Below are positions 62,901-64,000 of a stretch of 64,000 bases of DNA, piece by piece. Positions within the stretch are counted from its first letter, which is position 1, and each line of letters begins with the position of its first letter. The notes under the pieces were generated by a model. That model made no database searches and was not told where the DNA came from. It saw nothing but the letters and a program-made list of their open reading frames with translations. Source of the DNA: Manihot esculenta (lineage: Eukaryota > Streptophyta > Magnoliopsida > Malpighiales > Euphorbiaceae); NCBI RefSeq assembly GCF_001659605.2, contig NC_035171.2, forward strand, positions 31,303,325 to 31,367,324, given 5' to 3'. The position numbers and the translations under genes are program-made.

Positions 62901-63424
62901 ACGAGAATCAGAAAAGGCAAAAATAAAAGTTAAATCCTTTCTTTAAGAATTATAAATAATTTTATATGAAGTTATCAGCCAATAAAAATTTAAAAAATAA
63001 AAAAATCTTTATTCTAAAAAAATTTAACTTCAAAATATTGTTTAAAAATAAATATATTTTGTTGCATATTAAATTTTTGTAGATTTACTATTTGGTGAAA
63101 TTACATTATAATTGTTCTCTTTCTTGAGGTGCGTGCCAAAGCCGTGTGCGAAGCTCCTCATCCTAACGCTGTATTATTTTCTTATTATTTTGTATTACGA
63201 GAAAAAGATCGCGTTCACATTTACACGTGGGACATTATTAGATTCATGCCGATTATCCACATGGACATGGTTTTGGAACCTCACTGTTTATATTTATGCC
63301 CTTAGTTCTACTTCTAATTACTTTGCTGCCATCGCTGCTCTATAGCTATTATCAATAAATTTACTAGAAAAAAAAAAGATAAATATATATTTATACACGA
63401 ATATTTATTGATATTAATTTATTA

Positions 63425-63649
63425 TGAAGAGAAAGAAGGAGAAGCATGCCTTTTTCCTTTTATTCAAGATGTAATGAATTTTTACAAGAGTAAGATAATA
63501 CGAAACTTAGTTTTAGAGGAGCTTATATACTCCTCACGTGGAGCGTAACAGGTGCTCAGATTGTAAAAGGACAATTATGCCCATAAGACAGCAAAGAATA
63601 AAACAAAACAATATATCAACTAAACTATGATTATCTTGCATTCTCTTCA
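63425..63649 (-). mobile_element. 3' LTR of a Copia retrotransposon
   Basis: This 225-bp LTR reads TGAAGAG at its start (63649) and CTCTTCA at its end (63425), a perfect 7-base terminal inversion. It holds GTATATAAGC as a TATA-like box and AATAAAAGG as a poly(A)-type word. It directly follows a purine tract (GCAGGGGGCG) after the pol frame. The 5 bases after the LTR are TATTA; the other flank lies outside the window. Confidence 0.8.
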
Positions 63650-64000
63650 CGCCCCCTGCAAGTTGGAACTGGGATGGAGACCAGGGGCAACTTGGAACAA
63701 AGGTGGTGATGCTGATCAGAAGATAAAGGCTTGGTGAGCAGGTCTGCAAGTTGAGCAGTGGTGGAAACATGCGAAGGGTGAATGAAGCCCCGCTGAAGCT
63801 GCTCACGGACAATGTGGCAGTCAATCGAAATGTGTTTTGTACGTTCATGAAACACCGGGTTAGCAGCGATATGCAAGGCAGCCTGATTGTCACAGTGGAG
63901 AGGGATTGGCAGCTGAGTAGGCACCTGCAAGTCTTGAAGAATATAAGAAATCCACAATAATTCACAAACAGTACTTGCCATAGCACGATATTCCGCCTCA
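63631..64000 (-). CDS. Copia polyprotein, RNase H C-terminus (partial)
   Basis: The open frame enters from the window edge and stops at 63631. It reads [20 protein letters not shown], then [40 protein letters not shown] and [19 protein letters not shown]. These are the RNase H motifs of Ty1/Copia elements (the EAEY acidic residue, the CDN Asp and the HERTKHI/DCHxVRE block). The coding end overlaps the start of the LTR by a few codons. No stop interrupts the visible part, so the element may be fairly young. Confidence 0.9.
   Translation of the reverse strand, partial: EAEYRAMASTVCELLWISYILQDLQVPTQLPIPLHCDNQAALHIAANPVFHERTKHISIDCHIVREQLQRGFIHPSHVSTTAQLADLLTKPLSSDQHHHLCSKLPLVSIPVPTCRGREENAR

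Larger units (their letters stand above)
56210..63424. other. 7-kb gene-free AT-rich stretch
   Basis: 56210-56560 is CPN60A 3' UTR and flank. The rest is highly AT-rich with microsatellites (56769-56805, 62611-62635) and MITE-like hairpins. Less AT-rich islands at about 60480-60680 and 60950-61160 have no readable protein. The open frame at 63112-63345 has no recognisable domain. Confidence 0.5.

Noticed and set aside
63112..63345. 77-codon plus-strand frame near the right end
   Set aside because: No domain, isolated in AT-rich DNA, no upstream promoter-like or splice signals that I can support.

Overview
The window is nuclear DNA of a flowering plant, most likely a core eudicot. The signs are multi-exon genes with GT-AG introns, AT-rich intergenic DNA, plant-only families (kiwellin, class I TCP, MIP1/DUF547, plastid chaperonin-60 alpha) and plant transposon types. 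The genus cannot be fixed from sequence alone. Eleven genes or gene parts can be supported. In order they are: two kiwellin-like secreted proteins (minus), a single-finger CCCH zinc-finger protein (plus), a TRF-like telomere-type MYB protein (minus), a leucine-zipper/DUF547 protein (minus), an F-box protein (plus), an ABCG half-transporter with a long extracellular N-terminus (minus), a class I TCP factor (minus), a MYB/SANT protein of the RNA polymerase I termination-factor type whose 5' end is copied from a chaperonin gene (minus), the intact plastid chaperonin CPN60A (plus), and the 3' end of a Copia retrotransposon cut by the window edge (minus).

The first 7.5 kb is an old tandem segmental duplication. 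Each unit carries one kiwellin gene plus several kb of flanking DNA, and each has later copy-specific insertions: a degraded solo LTR and a Mutator-like element in unit 1, a MITE in unit 2. From 7.7 to 42 kb ordinary genes alternate with AT-rich spacers. These hold a clean solo LTR with a 5-bp target duplication, a 908-bp Mutator-like element with a perfect 9-bp target duplication inside an ABCG intron, an LTR/primer-binding-site relic and short tandem duplications. From 42 to 48 kb lie the TCP gene and repeats.

The most unusual locus is 48.2-56.2 kb. The promoter-proximal 1 kb of CPN60A (5' UTR, exons 1-2, introns 1-2 and most of exon 3) exists twice as a head-to-head inverted repeat, 50405-51418 against 53004-54018, around a 1.6-kb spacer. 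On the right it leads into complete CPN60A. On the left it is joined in frame to a lysine-rich MYB/SANT protein. The predicted product is an 840-residue chimera with a plastid transit peptide and the start of a chaperonin in front of a nuclear-type rDNA-terminator-binding protein. A plausible relic of the displaced original first exon remains in the spacer. From 56.2 kb to the Copia element at 63.4 kb no gene is visible, only AT-rich DNA and MITE-like hairpins.
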